A stretch of DNA of 6,684 bases from contig JAIDJZ010000130.1 of assembly GCA_029051965.1 (NCBI GenBank), positions 1 to 6,684 on the forward strand, written 5' to 3'. This DNA comes from Paramuribaculum sp. GTDB taxonomy: Bacteria > Bacteroidota > Bacteroidia > Bacteroidales > Muribaculaceae. Positions 5,581 to 6,684 of the stretch are shown in pieces. The position numbers were made by a program, and so were the translations under genes. The notes under the pieces were generated by a model, which was not told where the DNA came from, did not search any database, and saw nothing but the letters and a program-made list of their open reading frames with translations. Position 1 is the first letter of the stretch. The number at the start of each line of letters is the position of its first letter.

Positions 5581-6609
5581 ATGCGAAGAATCATTCTGAC
5601 ACTCACCGTTGTTGCCGCAGTCATCATGACCGCGGCAACAACTGCTAAAACACCGGCACGAACCGGCAAAAAACAGCCGAAAACGACACGCACCATAAAA
5701 AAGAAGCCACAGACCGCCCCCAAACCGGAACCGGAAGAATGGGTCCTTGTCAACGTTGCGGCAGCCTGCATGCGCACCGAACCAGCCCACGCCTCGCAGC
5801 TTGAGACGCAGGCCTCCTACGGAACACCCGCAAAAGTGCTCTCGCGCAGCGGAGAATGGTATCGGCTTCAGCTCCCCGACGGCTACAGATCGTGGATGGC
5901 CGGTTCGTCTGTAGTGGATATCACCGGCGAGCAGTTCAGCGAATGGAAAAAAAGCGACCGTCTGATCGTGACACAGCCGCGACCGACAGCCGCCTACTCC
6001 GACTCGATCAACATCTCCGACGGCAATATAGCCTTCGACGTTGTCATCGGATCGATCTTCCGCGGCAACAAAACACCGGGCGCAGCATTCACTCAGGTAA
6101 CCCTCCCCGACGGCCGCAACGGCTTCATGCGCTCCTCCGATCTCGAAGACTTCGCGACATGGAGCAGAAAAGCGCCTCAGATCGACACGATAATGAACAC
6201 AGCGCGCTCCATGATGGGAATCACATATCTCTGGGGCGGAACGACTCCCAAAGCCATCGACTGCTCGGGATTCACAAAAGTATGCTTCGCTGCCGCCGGA
6301 ATCATTCTGCCGCGAAACGCCTCGCAGCAGGCTCTCGCCGGAGAAAAACTCGACCACACCAACCCCGACACATTCCGCCAGGGAGATCTTCTCTTTTTCG
6401 GGACGGGAACAGGGACAGTCGTGACACACGTAGCTGTCTACGACGGCTTCACACGCTATCTCCATGCCTCCGGAAGAGTCTTTGAAAGCAGCTTTAAAGC
6501 GTCGCATCCGCTCTATCTTCCCCGCAAGATCATCGGAGCATGCCGCATTCTCGGCATCGAATCGCCCAAAGACGTGACGACCTACGCGGCCCACCCCTGG
6601 TATTTCTGA
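5581..6609 (+). CDS. Secreted C40 (NlpC/P60) peptidase with N-terminal SH3b domains, YkfC-like
   Basis: Cysteine peptidase that, by family knowledge, cuts the gamma-D-Glu to diamino-acid bond in peptidoglycan stem peptides or their released fragments. The 342 residues start with a signal peptide (about 1-22, cleavage probably near TAATTA-K) with no lipobox, so it is probably periplasmic. A Lys/Pro/Thr-rich linker (24-51) follows. Two SH3b-like domains come next: about 53-114 (MRTEPAHASQLETQ, GYRSWM) and about 127-190 (LPDGRNGFMRSSDLEDF). The NlpC/P60 domain (about 198-325) has Y216-L-W218-G-G, D227-C228-S229-G-F with C228 as nucleophile, GDLLFF (268-273), H283 in THVAVYDG and H295 in YLHASG, so the catalytic Cys-His-His set is complete. 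The layout matches YkfC-type enzymes that need a free N-terminal L-Ala and thus act on wall turnover fragments. It is last in the glmM unit, 30 bp after glmM and before a terminator. Confidence 0.92.
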   Translation: MRRIILTLTVVAAVIMTAATTAKTPARTGKKQPKTTRTIKKKPQTAPKPEPEEWVLVNVAAACMRTEPAHASQLETQASYGTPAKVLSRSGEWYRLQLPDGYRSWMAGSSVVDITGEQFSEWKKSDRLIVTQPRPTAAYSDSINISDGNIAFDVVIGSIFRGNKTPGAAFTQVTLPDGRNGFMRSSDLEDFATWSRKAPQIDTIMNTARSMMGITYLWGGTTPKAIDCSGFTKVCFAAAGIILPRNASQQALAGEKLDHTNPDTFRQGDLLFFGTGTGTVVTHVAVYDGFTRYLHASGRVFESSFKASHPLYLPRKIIGACRILGIESPKDVTTYAAHPWYF

Positions 6610-6650
6610 ATATTGCTGTCCGATAAAAATTTTTAGGGCAAGACAAAATT

Positions 6651-6684
6651 AGGGTCGATTCCATTTGCAGGAGTCGACCCTTTT
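6651..6684 (+). terminator. Rho-independent terminator after the C40 peptidase gene
   Basis: AGGGTCGATTCC (6651-6662) pairs with GGAGTCGACCCT (6670-6681) to give a 12-bp stem with one G-T wobble and no mismatches, around a 7-nt loop (6663-6669). A T-run (6681-6684) begins at the stem base and continues to the window end, so its full length is not visible. On the opposite strand the same stem is followed by AATTTTG, so weak bidirectional action is possible. It lies 41 bp after the peptidase stop codon and plausibly ends the operon that starts near 2441. Confidence 0.88.

Noticed and set aside
5245..6594. Long open frame on the minus strand (449 codons) opposite the C40 peptidase and the glmM 3' end
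   Set aside because: Its translation is rich in Cys, Gly, Arg, His and Asp with no recognisable motif, and it overlaps two plus-strand genes with complete catalytic motifs. It is a by-product of codon bias.
6625..6634. AAAAATTTTT palindrome after the C40 gene
   Set aside because: Simple A/T tract in an intergenic region; no -33/-7 promoter match around it, and the proper terminator lies just downstream.

Overview
The window most likely comes from the chromosome of a Bacteroidales bacterium, GC-rich for the group. I lean towards Muribaculaceae or a relative, but the family is not settled by sequence alone. The evidence is a Bacteroidetes-type promoter (TAnnTTTG class), starts without Shine-Dalgarno sequences, a DUF4827-like lipoprotein, and a phosphoglucosamine mutase with a GGEGNGG sugar loop. 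All five genes, plus one more upstream, read left to right; I see no rRNA, tRNA or CRISPR.

Layout. Positions 1-230 hold no gene. They contain a non-autonomous, MITE-like element (about 6-200) with perfect 19-bp terminal inverted repeats, a probable TTA target duplication and a nested hairpin core. It ends 30 bp before rpoN (231-1619), which encodes sigma-54. After a 111-bp gap comes a small polytopic membrane protein of the PAP2 phosphatase superfamily (1731-2348) with altered catalytic motifs. A 105-bp gap follows and contains a strong match to the Bacteroidetes housekeeping promoter (2406-2436). This promoter is well placed to drive four tightly spaced genes: a DHH/DHHA1 phosphoesterase (2454-3497), a DUF4827-like lipoprotein (3552-4127), the phosphoglucosamine mutase glmM (4156-5550) and a secreted NlpC/P60 (C40) peptidase with SH3b domains (5581-6609). 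A 12-bp-stem intrinsic terminator closes the window (6651-6684).

How the genes fit together. The four-gene unit mixes small-nucleotide turnover (DHH), cell-wall precursor synthesis (GlmM makes glucosamine-1-phosphate for UDP-GlcNAc) and envelope or peptidoglycan-fragment processing (lipoprotein, C40 peptidase). In Firmicutes, glmM is linked genetically and physically to the c-di-AMP cyclase. A DHH enzyme of the family that degrades pApA, nanoRNA or pAp beside glmM is therefore a suggestive but unproven parallel. Most of the window is ordinary core chromosome. The most unusual pieces are the mobile hairpin element against rpoN and the gene combination in the glmM operon.
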